A stretch of DNA of 64,000 bases from Acheta domesticus (taxonomy: Eukaryota > Arthropoda > Insecta > Orthoptera > Gryllidae): positions 219,893,584 through 219,957,583 of the forward strand of contig JAHLJT010000631.1 of the NCBI GenBank assembly GCA_031308135.1, written 5' to 3'. Positions 24,161 to 34,184 of the stretch are shown one piece after another. Positions within the stretch are counted from its first letter, which is position 1; every line of letters begins with the position of its first letter. The position numbers were made by a program, and so were the translations under genes. The notes below the pieces were generated by a model. That model saw only the letters and a list, made by a program, of their open reading frames with translations. It did not search any database and had not been told where the DNA came from.

Positions 24161-25124
24161 CGAGGGTAGGCCCGGGCTGACCTATTTAGCGGATGCGTAC
24201 AAACGTTTGTATTGTTGCGCTTCGAAGGTGAAGGTTTGAGACACTAGAGCCCATAATTGCGTTTTTCTCTGCACGTTCTCCTGCGACCCTGAGCCAGAGA
24301 GAAGACCAAACATAACCTGTTTGCACTATGTCAAGTATGGAGAAACGTGCGGTGATCACGTTTTTCACTGAAGGAGGCTACACGCCGTCTGATATTCACG
24401 TACGCCTGAAGAATGCATATGGAGACGCTTCTCCCTATTCTACTGAGACAAATGTTGTAAACTTGTCAGAGAATCTCTGAAAGATGACACACGCTCTGGA
24501 CGCCCGGCGACAGCAACCAATGGTGATAGCATCACAAGTGTGCAGAAGGAAGTGCTGGAACACAGAAGACTGAAGGCAAAATAAATTGCCACGAGACTGG
24601 GCTTGTTAAAAACTACCGACCTTAGAATCCTCCATGAACATTTGGGCATGAACAAGGTCAGTGCACAATGGATTCCCAAAGTTCTGTCTGCAGTGCAGAA
24701 AGCAGAACGAGTGAACTGTGCTCGAGAGATTTTGAAGCTCTGGGAAGAGGAGAAACATTATTTTCTGAATTCCATTGTCACTGGTGATAAGACCATGGTC
24801 CTTTACTTTGATTCTTTGTCGAAAAAAGAATCGATGGAATGGCGACAGGTGAGGGAATCTCCGCCAAAGAAGGAGAAAGTGTGTCAGTCGACGAAGAAGA
24901 TCATGGCGACTATTTTTTTGAGATAACAAATGAATTTTATTGCTTGATTTTAAGGAAAGAAATTCTTCAATAAACGCAGAATACTACGGCAACTTGATCC
25001 AGAAACTCCGAACTCCCTATAGTCCGGACTTTTTTTTCGACAGCAAAGATAAAAAATATTTTTCTGACGGAATATACATGTTAATTCACCGTTATGAAAA
25101 ATGTATTGTAGTAAAGGGAAGTTT
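24161..25124 (+). mobile_element. mariner-family relic
   Basis: Begins after TA with CGAGGGTAGGCCCGGGCTGA, a mariner-type terminus. The transposase follows in broken frames: SSMEKRAVITFF, EGGYTPSDIHVRLKNAYGD, DDTRSGRP, ATRLGL, LGMNKVSAQWIPKVL (the WVPxxL block), IVTGDKTMVLYFD (first catalytic Asp; family norm is TGDETWV), ESMEWRQ, IMATIF, INAEYYGNLIQKL, then after a deletion SDGIYMLIHRYEKCI at the C-terminus. The block with the second and third Asp is deleted and several stops occur, so it is dead. Its right end is cut by the Tc1 element. Confidence 0.85.
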
Positions 25125-27031
25125 CTCTAAGTGATCAAAAGTATCCGGACACAACCAAAAACATACATTTTTCATTTTAGGTGCATTGTGTTGCCACCTA
25201 GTGTCAGATACTTCATATCAGCGATCACAGTAGGCATTAGACATCGTGAGAGAGCAGAATGGGGTGCTTCGCGGAACTCACGGACTTCGAACGTGGTTAG
25301 ATGACTGGGTGTCACATGTATCAGAAGTCTGTATGCAAGATTTCCACGCTCCTAAACATCCCTAGGACCACTGTTTCTGATGTGATAGTGAAGTGGAAAC
25401 GTGAAGGGACACATACAGCACAAAAGCGTACAGGCCGACCCTGTCTGTTGACTGACAGAGACCGCCGACTGTTGAAGAGGGTCGTAAAGTGTAATAGGCA
25501 GACATCTATCCAGGCCATCACACAGGAATTCCATACTCCATCAGGATCCACTCCAAGTGTATTATGACAGACAGGAGACGAGAAAACGCACATACGAGGG
25601 TTGTACCAAAGGAAGGTTCCCATATTTTTTTACAAATAGAAAACATTATTTTTTTTATTAATTTATACATCGTTGAAAAGCTTACAATGTTGTCTATTTT
25701 TCAACATAGTCTCCACTTTTTTCGACACACTTTTGAAGACGGTGTTCCAGCTTTTGTATTCATAAGTCAAAGAAGTCTTTCCGCCAATCCGTTGAGGAAG
25801 CGTATGACTTCTGCTCGGACTTCATCGTCGCTCTTGAAGCGTTTGCCACCTAAATGTTCCTTTAGCTCGGGGAAGAGGTGATAATCACTGCGGGCTAAGG
25901 CCGGCCTGTACAGGGGATGGGGCATAACTGTCCACCCAAATGTCTTCAAAAGCTCTTGTGTTGGACGAGCGACGTGGTGTCGAGCGTTGTCGTGAAGAAG
26001 CACTACTCTTTCCGTCAGTCGTCCTCTCCGGCGATTCTGGATTGCTCCTTCTGGATTGCGGTAACTTCCTTGCGTGGAGAAACGGGATTACTGCTCGAAT
26101 CCCGCACTTGGCGGGAGAGGCGATTGACACTTCCATCTCTGACGGCTGCCAAGCAAACGCTGAGCCACGTAGCGAATCGCGGATGGGCGAGGTGGAGAGT
26201 GGGGGAACCACTGCGCACGGCACTGTTGTTGGATTTAGCCCAGCATCTTTCCTCGAGGCTGTAGTTCATTGGGAACCTTACTTTTGGTACAACCCTCGTA
26301 CATCACGCAGCTAATGTCAAACGACGACTCGCTTGGTGTGAGGAGCGTAAACATTGGACGATTGAACAGTGGAAAAACGTGGTGTGGAGTGACGAATCAC
26401 GGTACACAATGTGGCGATCCGATGGCATGATGTGGGTATGGCGAATGCCCGGTGAACCTCATCTGCCAGCGTGTGTAGTGCTAACAGTGAAATTAGGAGG
26501 CGGTAGTGTTGTGGTGTAGTGGTGTTTTTCATGGATGGGGCTTGTTGTTTTGCGTGGCACTATCACGGTACAGGTCAACGCTGATGTTTCCTTCTTGCTT
26601 CCCACTGTTGAAGAGGAATTCGGGGATGGCGGTTGCATCTTTCAACATGATCGAGCACCTGTTAATACTGCACGGCTTGCGGCAGAGTGGTTTACACGAC
26701 AATAACATCCGTGTAATGGACTGGCCTGCACAGAGTCCGTACTTGAATCCTGTCGAAAACCTTTCGAATGTCTTGGAACGCCGACTTCATACCGGGCCTC
26801 ACCGACCTGCATTGATTCCTCTCCCCAGTGCAGCACTCCGTGAAGAAAGAGCTACCATTTCCGAAGAAACCTTCCAGCACCTGATTGAAAATATGCCTGC
26901 GAGTGTGGAAGCTGTCATCAAGGCTAGGGGTGGGCCAACACTCTACTGAATTCGAGCATTACCGATGGAGGGCGCCACTAACAGGTTAGTCATTATCAGC
27001 CGCGTGTTCGGATACGTTTGATCACTTAGTG
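25125..27031 (+). mobile_element. Tc1-family element, interrupted
   Basis: Terminal inverted repeats: left CTCTAAGTGATCAAAAGTAT with CCGGACAC, right its inverse ending GATCACTTAGTG before TA (27032-27033). The transposase shows the HTH region KISTLLNIPRTTVSDVIVKW, the linker TGRPCLLTDRDRRLLKRV, then after the nested mariner VKRRLAWCEERKHW, VVWSDESRYTMWRSDG (first Asp), WRMPGE, IFQHDRAP (second Asp), MDWPAQSPYLNPVENL (Glu of DD34E) and VIKARGGPTLY at the end. Catalytic residues survive but a stop and frameshifts break the frame between 26510 and 26700. The left TA is mutated to TT. Lies in receptor intron 1, opposite sense to the gene. Confidence 0.9.
25595..26298 (-). mobile_element. internally deleted mariner nested in Tc1
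   Basis: Terminal inverted repeats CGAGGGTTGTACCAAA...GGTTCCCA face each other and are flanked by TA on both sides (25593-25594 and 26299-26300). Minus-strand coding reads LLHDNARHHVARPTQELL, FGWTVMPHPLYRPALARSD (family norm PPYSPDLAPSD), YHLFPELKEHLGGKRF, SDDEVRAEV, FLNGLAE. The HDNAR and SDYHLF aspartates are present but the YSPDLA block is mutated. At 704 bp it is about half the usual 1.3 kb; the segment 25900-26265 does not match the transposase middle. It interrupts the Tc1 frame after codon ~89. Confidence 0.9.
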
Positions 27032-27217
27032 TACGTGTGTGAAAAGTAATATACGAATTTCATTTATTTGCATGTTCCTTCCTACTTAGGCCGGGAGCTT
27101 TTGGACCAGCCTAGACAAATGCTGCGTTCGTAATGCTGCAGCAAAACTTCGTATTGTAAACTCCTATACCGAAAACATTGATAAATTCTTGTTCCTACAT
27201 TTAGTAAATTACACGTA

Positions 27218-28676
27218 GGGGAAACCGAGGCACCATGAATCATAAAAATGGGAACATTCTGTAATCTCTTTCATTGAAGTTGATTTATTTCATTTTATTT
27301 GTACAACTAAAGAGATATGTATATTTTCATATTGTGTGGTTATAGTAACTAAATAATTATTGGCGGAGAAAAAAATTTAAAAAATATTTTCAATGAATGG
27401 CCCTTTGTGCCCCATGCCTGGGGTACCATAAGTCAGTGTCTGGGGTCCAATGGTTCGTAACTATTTCAGAATAACCACACCTCTTTAACATTGAGAAACA
27501 ACTTTCTCATTTTAAAAAATAAGGAATATGACGAGCACAAACAACATGCACGCACGGAAATGCACAAGAGGAAAAATTAAGATAAGGGGTAAATATTTTT
27601 CAACGCGGGCAATGTACCAAGTTTTTACAAGAATTTCCTTCTCAGCACTTTCCTCTTGAGATACAGCTTTGATATCTTATCAGCAATTACTTTTCCGCTG
27701 TTTTGAACTGTTGATATTTGGTTTCATCTGAGTTTAAGATGTACGAAGGATCACCAAGTGCAGGTTCCCGCTTTAAGTATTGATAATTGTTGAAAAAATC
27801 CTGGACGTTTTGTTCATTGATTGCCGTGTCACGAGCAAAACCACACCCCTCTCGACACCTTAGGAACACATCTTAATTTTGTTTTTAAAAAAATTACTAA
27901 CCAGTCTTCTCCAGCAATTTCTTTTTCTAGCCGTGAACATTGATATCAACTTTATTTGCAATAGCCGTTTGATATGCAAGTTTACGGCAATTTTATATGA
28001 CAAAACCATAAAAACTTTTGCATCCAGCAATAAATTATTCGTGGACATAAGTAACACTAGGTAATGTCTGTAATTAGATTTCAGTTCACATTCTGCCCCA
28101 GAAAGTGGTTTTATATTTTTTTCCTCTTTGTAATCTTTTCCTCTTGACACCACCTTCAACAGCTGCACTTCTTATGCTTTCAGATTCTGCAACCAAATTA
28201 ATTGCTCTCTTCATAAGACTTGCCTCGTGTAACCTTTTTGTAGTTTTTTCTTGTATGTTCAAACCCATATCTGGTAAACATGTGAAAAAGCATTGCAGCA
28301 AATTGCCCATGATACCCCATCATCACCTGATCCATTTTGTAGCGGTACTTCATCACTTTCAAAGTGGTCAGATATGATCTCTAAAATTAGTTGTCACTTA
28401 TTGCAATGCAGGAAAATGATAATATCTTCACGGAACTGCAATTGTCAACTTCAATTCCAGTATTAAAATGAAAAATAATAGTAAAACAAATACACGTTGC
28501 CATCAATTTACTTCGAAACGGGAAAACTGTTGGTACTTCACGATTCCTCAGACAATGAAATCAGGTCATTGCCACCTAAATAGTAAGTATGGCCGTCATG
28601 TAATCATGCTCAGTTTAGACGACCCTGGATTCAGTGACTCATCGTATCCCATGGCCCATGGTGCCCCAGTCCCCCT
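27218..28676 (-). mobile_element. Tigger/pogo-type element, internally deleted
   Basis: Inverted ends (left GGGGAAACCGAGGCACCATG, right inverse AGGGGGACTGGGGCACCATG) lie next to TA at 27216 and 28677. Minus-strand coding reads LMKRAINLVAESESIRSAA with VEGGVKRKRLQR (psq/CENP-B-type HTH), GAECELKSNYRHYLV, KRNCWRRLVSNFFK, CREGCGFARDTAINEQNV, FFNNYQYLKREPALGD, ILNSDETKYQ (first catalytic Asp) and, in another frame, KVIADK...LPALKNIYPL. The second half of the DDE domain is missing and frames shift at least three times. The N-terminal half here and the C-terminal half at 385-1135 are separate relics of the same superfamily. Confidence 0.82.
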
Positions 28677-28689
28677 TACAGTTATATTT

Positions 28690-29034
28690 TTCATTTTGTA
28701 AGCCCTTGATGCCGAAAAATCGAATACGGCAGAACACCTTACATCTGTTCGTCCATCCGTCTGTCGGGTCCGTCCGCCTGTCGATCCGTCAGTCGGTCCG
28801 TCCGTCTGTCGATCCATCTGCCTGTGTACTCTTCTGTAATATTCTTAATGACATATTTCAATTTAACTCGTAGGAGGTCGAAAAATTTAGAAAAGTGAAA
28901 ATAGTTCGTTTTGTCGCCGATACGTAGCAGTTAAGGAGGGAAGTGTAGTAATAAAGGTAAGCTATCCTAGACTAAAGAGATTAGAAAATTAACTAGTGTG
29001 AGAAAGTCTGTGCCACTCTGTGACTCCACAAGTT
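28690..29034 (+). repeat. dispersed repeat family A, copy 7 (short, divergent)
   Basis: Starts in the block CCTTGATGCCGAAAAATCGA, passes a long impure GTCCGTCC/CTGTCGATCC tract (28748-28822), then jumps to the 3' region (GTCGAAAAATTTAGAAAAG, CTAGTGTGAGAAAGTCTGTG) and ends CTCCACAAGT, a mutated CACTAGT. The ~300-bp modules are deleted. Confidence 0.7.
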
Positions 29035-29289
29035 ATTTATTATTCATCGCCCTAGGGTAAAGGATACATGTGGTCAGCATGACATTCTCCCGTCACCCTC
29101 CCTAGCATATTTAGTTTGCCTTAGCTTTCGTCCTTCATTGCTCTGTAGAATCTGAGACGATTTGTTTTACAAAGCTATACTAGCTTCATTTTTGCCACGG
29201 CCGGAAATGGAACAGGGGCCGCCGCACAGAAAGCTAGCACGCATCTGTGGGACTATTAGAAAAGTATAACATAATAAATTAAAGGATTT

Positions 29290-29368
29290 GCTGGCTCCCT
29301 TGGCGCAGACGTTTGCGGCAGCCGTCGATTACGCTGAGGAGTTTGCAGGTTGGAATCCTGCGTAGGCA
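29290..29368 (+). ncRNA. tRNA-like sequence or SINE head (degenerate)
   Basis: TTGGCGCAGACGTTTGCGG resembles a pol III A box and GGTTGGAATCC is one base from the B-box consensus. A perfect 5-bp T-arm (GCAGG-TTGGAAT-CCTGC, 29345-29361) is present. The putative acceptor strands TGCTGGC and GTAGGCA pair only with wobbles and one mismatch, and I cannot fold a convincing anticodon arm. It is a tRNA pseudogene or tRNA-derived retroposon rather than a functional tRNA. Confidence 0.35.
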
Positions 29369-29685
29369 TGTTCGTATTTGCAATTTTTCCTTTATCCTTC
29401 ATCATCATCTTCTGACATTATAATTCAAAAGTGAAATTTAACATCCTTATTTAATCAATGGCACAGCCAAAAAAGCTGATCGTCATAATGAATAAAAACG
29501 CGTTAATCTCACCGGGATAAATATAACTGGGCCTCGGGGAATAACGTGTAGAATAATAGCGTGGTTCTAGATGACAGATAATCGCATTTAAATGAATTAA
29601 CGCTTTTAAATTTTGACGTTTCATTCCTCTGGTATGCATCGTTATGTTTATGTAACTACAGTATTACGAAAAATATATAACTCAC

Positions 29686-29885
29686 CCGGAAGCTGCTTAT
29701 GTTGAAGCGTTGACGGGCGGCGTTCCCCAGGGGCACGCAAGCGCTCATGTTGTCGTTGAGGAGTTGGTCCAGGGCGCAGCACTTGCGGAGCACGAGGCGC
29801 GCGGAGGGGGCCGTGGTCGCCGAAGGCCCCCTGCGCCAGCGCAGGCGCACAGCAGCGCCCACAGAGCGACTCGCACGGCCCCCAT
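29686..29885 (-). CDS. mthl: Methuselah-like GPCR, exon 1 (signal peptide), frame problem
   Basis: From the ATG at 29885 the minus strand encodes a good signal peptide (MGAVRVALWALLCACAG). In the next frame the same exon encodes the start of the mature ectodomain: ARLVLRKCCALDQLL, NMSACVPLGN and NISSFR before the donor TTCCGG/GTGAGT. RKCC...CVP is the N-terminal cysteine block of the Methuselah-like subgroup. The two frames are out by one base. ATG to donor is 200 nt, while exon 2 enters in phase 0; one more base, most simply in the C5 run at 29827-29831 (G5 in sense), would give 201 and join them. No ATG opens the RKCC frame before an upstream stop. Either a consensus error or a real allele defect. 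Strongly GC-rich. Confidence 0.78.
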
Positions 29886-30107
29886 CGCCTCCCTGCACTG
29901 CGCCGCCCAGACACTCCTCTCGCTCGGCGCCGCGCAGTGCTCAGAAAATAAATCGACGATCTTCTACCGCAACGACTCCGCAACGTCCGGGTCACGGTGC
30001 GCACATGTTCCTGTTTTGCAACATTTCTAGACTACCACGTCACAGGAATTTCAGATGATTTAATAGTATTTTCAACTTTATTAGTTCAAAGCTGAAGGAT
30101 GTTAATC
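29886..30107 (-). promoter_or_regulatory. 5' flank of the receptor gene
   Basis: 222 bp between the start codon and the end of a family A copy. The first ~120 bp are GC- and CpG-rich (ACTGCGCGGCGCCGAGCGAG in sense). No TATA box or initiator is clear, and an untranslated exon further right is possible. Confidence 0.35.
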
Positions 30108-31365
30108 TGCAGTGGTGCTACAGAATGGCACAGACTTTCCCGTATTAGTTTTCTATTTCCTTGGGTCTTTACTAGCTATTCGGAATTGCCACGTACTCTT
30201 TCTTGCCAGCTGCCATCTATCACCTCACAAACTATATTTGTTTTATCATTTTCTTAATTTTTCGGTTTCCTATTGGTAGAACGGAAATATTAATTTTAGA
30301 ATATTAAAGAACATAAAAACCTAGTCTTAAATGGCAATTTTCTTCCAAAGTACTTACATTCACACATATAATAATTTTTACAAATTGCTGGTAATCTGCA
30401 TATTAAAGATGTGCAGAGATCGTTCAAAAAAGTTACACTTATGTAATTTTTGAAAAAACAAAAAAGAACTCAAAATAAACTTAACGTCGTATTATAGAGT
30501 GTAATTAGCACTATCCGTTACAAAACTTTGAAGAACAAATTTGCAGCCATATATGCGAAAATGACGTTTGAGCGTTTATGAAAATGCGGAATTTTGAGCT
30601 ACTTGTCACAGAAAACGGTTACGTTTTCGAGAAACTTTACATGACATTATTTGAAGCACATGTAATCGTAAATATAATGTGAAAAAATTGCAGCCAATGT
30701 AAATATTAACGACATGAGAGACAAATAAAAAAATGAAATTTTTCCAATTTTTGAAAAAACAAAAGAATAGAGCAATATGGCGTTTTGTCGTCTCATAAAA
30801 TACATTAGGCACTATACATACCGAAAGATTAAAGAAAAAACTTGGAGACGTTTTTGAGAAAATCTTGTTTTTGGAATATTTTAAAACTGCACATATTGCA
30901 CGCAATATTGAACGAGAAAATTTTGAAAATGTCCTGGGGGATTCATGTAAAGTACCCCCAAATTTTACAGAATCTTTTTCAAAATCTCAAAGCTTCGACT
31001 AGAACCAGATTGACCGAGGATAATATACATTTTGGCAGAAATCGTACGTATGGTTTAGGCGCTAGCAGTGTTCACAGACGGACGGACGGACGGACGAACG
31101 CACGGACAGACGGTTTTCCTGTCAATTCGTTTTTCGGTATCAAGGACCCACAAAAGAGACGTTCTGGCTACACCACGATCTAGGGAATTCTTTTCTTAAT
31201 TTAGCAATTGGTTTTATCCACTTTTTCGTTATCACGGCCCGGCAATGAATTTTTTCCGCCGAAAATTGGCCATTTTTTCGCGCAGCATTACATAACTTTC
31301 CCTATACTACGTACATTACTCCGTGTATACGTACGTATACGGGAAAGTGAAAAGATTAGAACGTT
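30108..31365 (-). repeat. dispersed repeat family A, copy 8
   Basis: Reverse-orientation copy with both characteristic ends of the unit: inverted 3' end CAGTGGTGCTACAGAATGGC at the left, and the TACG-rich near-palindrome at 31300-31346 on the right. GGCGCTAGCAGTGTTCACAG and an ACGGACGGACGGACG tract are at 31058-31110. It sits just upstream of the receptor start. Confidence 0.85.
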
Positions 31366-32492
31366 GCCAAAAGAACTCAGTTCCCATGCTTGCTCCAACG
31401 GAGGGCCGGGAGGTGTCTAGTCGTAAGTGTCGGGCAATGGGACGAACAGTACCCGACGGCCACCATCCGATGGCTGTGCCGCCCAGGGAAAGTCAGAACC
31501 CCGGTGCATGGAAGTTAGAAGTATCTAGTATCAGAGCTTGTAAAAACTTCTTCTCTCTCAGGCAGTAGACCTGTTGGTTTGTAGCGACTCTTTGATCACC
31601 ACATCTTACCTTCGGTCTGCCAATTCTTTTTTTCCCTGGAGGTGTGTGGAAGAGGTGTTGATAAGGTATACGATAATTTTCATTTCTTAGGGGTCAATAC
31701 AGGGTCTTTTTAATCATTTTTGTATTATTTGATGTTGTAGATCTAATCTATATTTTATAGTCTAATCTACATAAAATATAGATCTAAGAGTTACCTAGGG
31801 ACATTACAACTAAACCAAAAAAATGATTTAGGACTTACAAGAGATTCATTTCTATGTCCGAAAATGGGTTGGACCAGAAAGTGAAATGGAATCAAGCAAT
31901 CGCTTATGTATGTATTTTTTAACTAGCAATCCAGTGAAACTAGTCATTTTATTCTTAATACGAGCATTCGCCTAGAAATTCTAAAAAACGTGTAAAATAG
32001 TAGAAAAAGTACGATTGTCAGTGAAAAGAGGTTGAGGGATGGCTCTTAAGTATAAAAAATAAGATAAGAAATTACTCTATATCTTAGAAAATTCTCTAAC
32101 GAATACATTTCGTCACGTTACATTTAAAAAATCTAAAATCCGCTGAGATGTAGCAATAAATGTGAAAAGAAAGGAGAAATATACATTTTTCTATATTACG
32201 TCACAGAAATAAATATAAAAATTGTTTTTTCTAGGTTATTTTGGGAGTAGAATAAGGTAATATCATCGTCTTCTAGATTGTTCCTGGGCCAAATTCACAT
32301 ATCATTTGAAATCTCATCATACGAAAAATTATGGAACGATGTTATCACTTCAAAGAGAGACTCGAATCTACAAGTAGTACGAAATAGTCGTATGTTTAAG
32401 ATACCAGTTCTCTCATGGCTACATAAACCTAATCGGCTGTAGTAATTTCTGTAAAGCCCCGTTGTTGAATAAATTCCCGCCTCGCCAGGGCT
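31366..32492. other. intergenic stretch
   Basis: No gene seen. 31366-31660 is less AT-rich and may be a fragment of an unidentified element. A small inverted repeat (CTATATTTTAT/ATAAAATATAG) lies at about 31749-31783. Confidence 0.4.
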
Positions 32493-32500
32493 ACTGGAGA

Positions 32501-33482
32501 TAGAGATGGGCTTAACAGCTTTTCTTCAATAACTGTTATGGGAATAACAGTGGACCCGTAATAACGGTTATTAATAACAGTTGAAAAATAACACGTCCAT
32601 ATCAGCAACCTAACATGTCTGACTGCTAAGAGTTAAATCAGTTGCGGCGACTGCTAACACGTAAGAGATAATCCCGGCAAAACGAATAACGTTGGTAGCA
32701 CCGCAAAGCTTGTGCAGCTACCTTACGGCGCTTTTTTGCACTACTTGCCCTGACATGTTTCGGCATGGACAGAGGAACAGCTGATATGAAAGAGATTCGA
32801 TGAACTGCCAAGGAAGAATAGCAGTTAATATGATGAGTAGCAAATGTGTATAGAATATTACTAAAATAACAGTGATTCGTGATCAGATTGCAAATATTCT
32901 TTCAAATATGCAACATGTTCATAGTGAAGTGTCGAGTGCCAAAAATAATGAGAAGTAGAAACTGTGTTTTGCTTACCTACAGCTAAAGTGGTAATGACTG
33001 TTGAATATCAAATATTATAATGAGAGTTATTTGATGGTACCTCATTGTATTCTATCGGACTTACGGAAATAATAGTGGATCTCACATAAGCTGTAATGGG
33101 ACAGAAAGAAGTTAACAAACATACTGGACTAATTTAATTTAAAGGACAAACTTCTTATTGTAGTACACGTATGCAATAAAATATAAAAATATTGTGGCAC
33201 ACGGTGTGTAATAATAACGAATTATGTACCAATGAATCTATAATTTGAACACTTGTTAATCATGATTGATTACATGCAGTGAAACTGTTGGCGTACAAAC
33301 TTGTTGCCGCGAAAAGCTTGTAGTAGTTCAGGTTTGGCCCAGTAGATTGAAGTACTACGAGTATGAATATCAACTGATAACAGCCAATACCAGGATAAAG
33401 GAAATAACTGTTATTTCGTGTAACAGTTACTAAACGTTAACTGTAAAGAAATAACAGTTTAGCTGTTAAGGGCACATCCCTA
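32501..33482. mobile_element. hAT-type non-autonomous element
   Basis: Ends TAGAGATGGGC...TTAACAGCT and, inverted, TAGGGATGTGCCCTTAACAGCT. The flanks carry an exact 8-bp target duplication ACTGGAGA at 32493-32500 and 33483-33490, as expected for hAT transposition. Subterminal regions are filled with AATAACAGTTATT-type repeats. No transposase coding is visible in the 982 bp. Confidence 0.88.
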
Positions 33483-33490
33483 ACTGGAGA

Positions 33491-34184
33491 GAGGAAATCT
33501 TAAAAGGAAAGAGAAGTCAGTGATGCGTCCGAAGCTGCCGTCTACGTGTACGGAGTTGGAGTGTTGCTGTGACGAGTGGCCGAGCGCGGGGAAAAACAGA
33601 GTTCCCTTCGGGTTAATTGGGACACGGCATGTTCGTAGGGTGTCTTCTGATGGCAACGAGTTGTTTATGCTTTCGGTTTCCTCTATTAGACTTACGACGA
33701 TTTTGCTTTGTACACAAACTTTCTATTTATTTGTGGCCCAACATGTCTATTGTACAATAAACCTGTTTGTTTTTGAAAGCTGTGTACAAATTTCTCAAAA
33801 TATTGCCTTACAACATAGGCACGTTTAGGAATTCGTACTGCCATGGAAAGAAGATTGAATAGGCAATGCTTTTATGTTGGCTATCAAATGTTTCAGGGAC
33901 TCACGTATCAGGGACTAATATGTGTAGTGGAATATTGAAAGAATAATGTAATTTGACATAATTGCTCTCGTAGAGACTGTATTTCAAATGCAATGTATCG
34001 AATCGTTTTATTAGTGTGAAAAGGGTCGTGTTGTGATAAATATACTGGCGGAGCAACGTGCTGCAACACCGGGAAGGGCACGAGCAATAAAGTTCGTAGG
34101 TGATAAGGGACGTTAGGTATAGGGGTCATAGAAGCCGTAATTAACATTTCACGGATGACTGACGCCTGATGACGTAATGGCAGC
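33491..34184. other. intergenic stretch
   Basis: No gene recognised. 34040-34184 may be the 5' end of the Tc1-like relic that follows, but I could not find its terminal repeat. Confidence 0.35.

Noticed and set aside
28748..28822. Short direct repeats that might suggest a CRISPR array
   Set aside because: It is an impure GTCCGTCC microsatellite inside family A; there are no spacers of constant length, and the DNA is eukaryotic.
31290..31350. TACG-rich near-palindrome as the 5' terminus of a Helitron
   Set aside because: In several copies family A sequence continues on both sides of it in the same orientation (for example 20400-20460 and 21220-21300), so it is internal to the repeat rather than an end.
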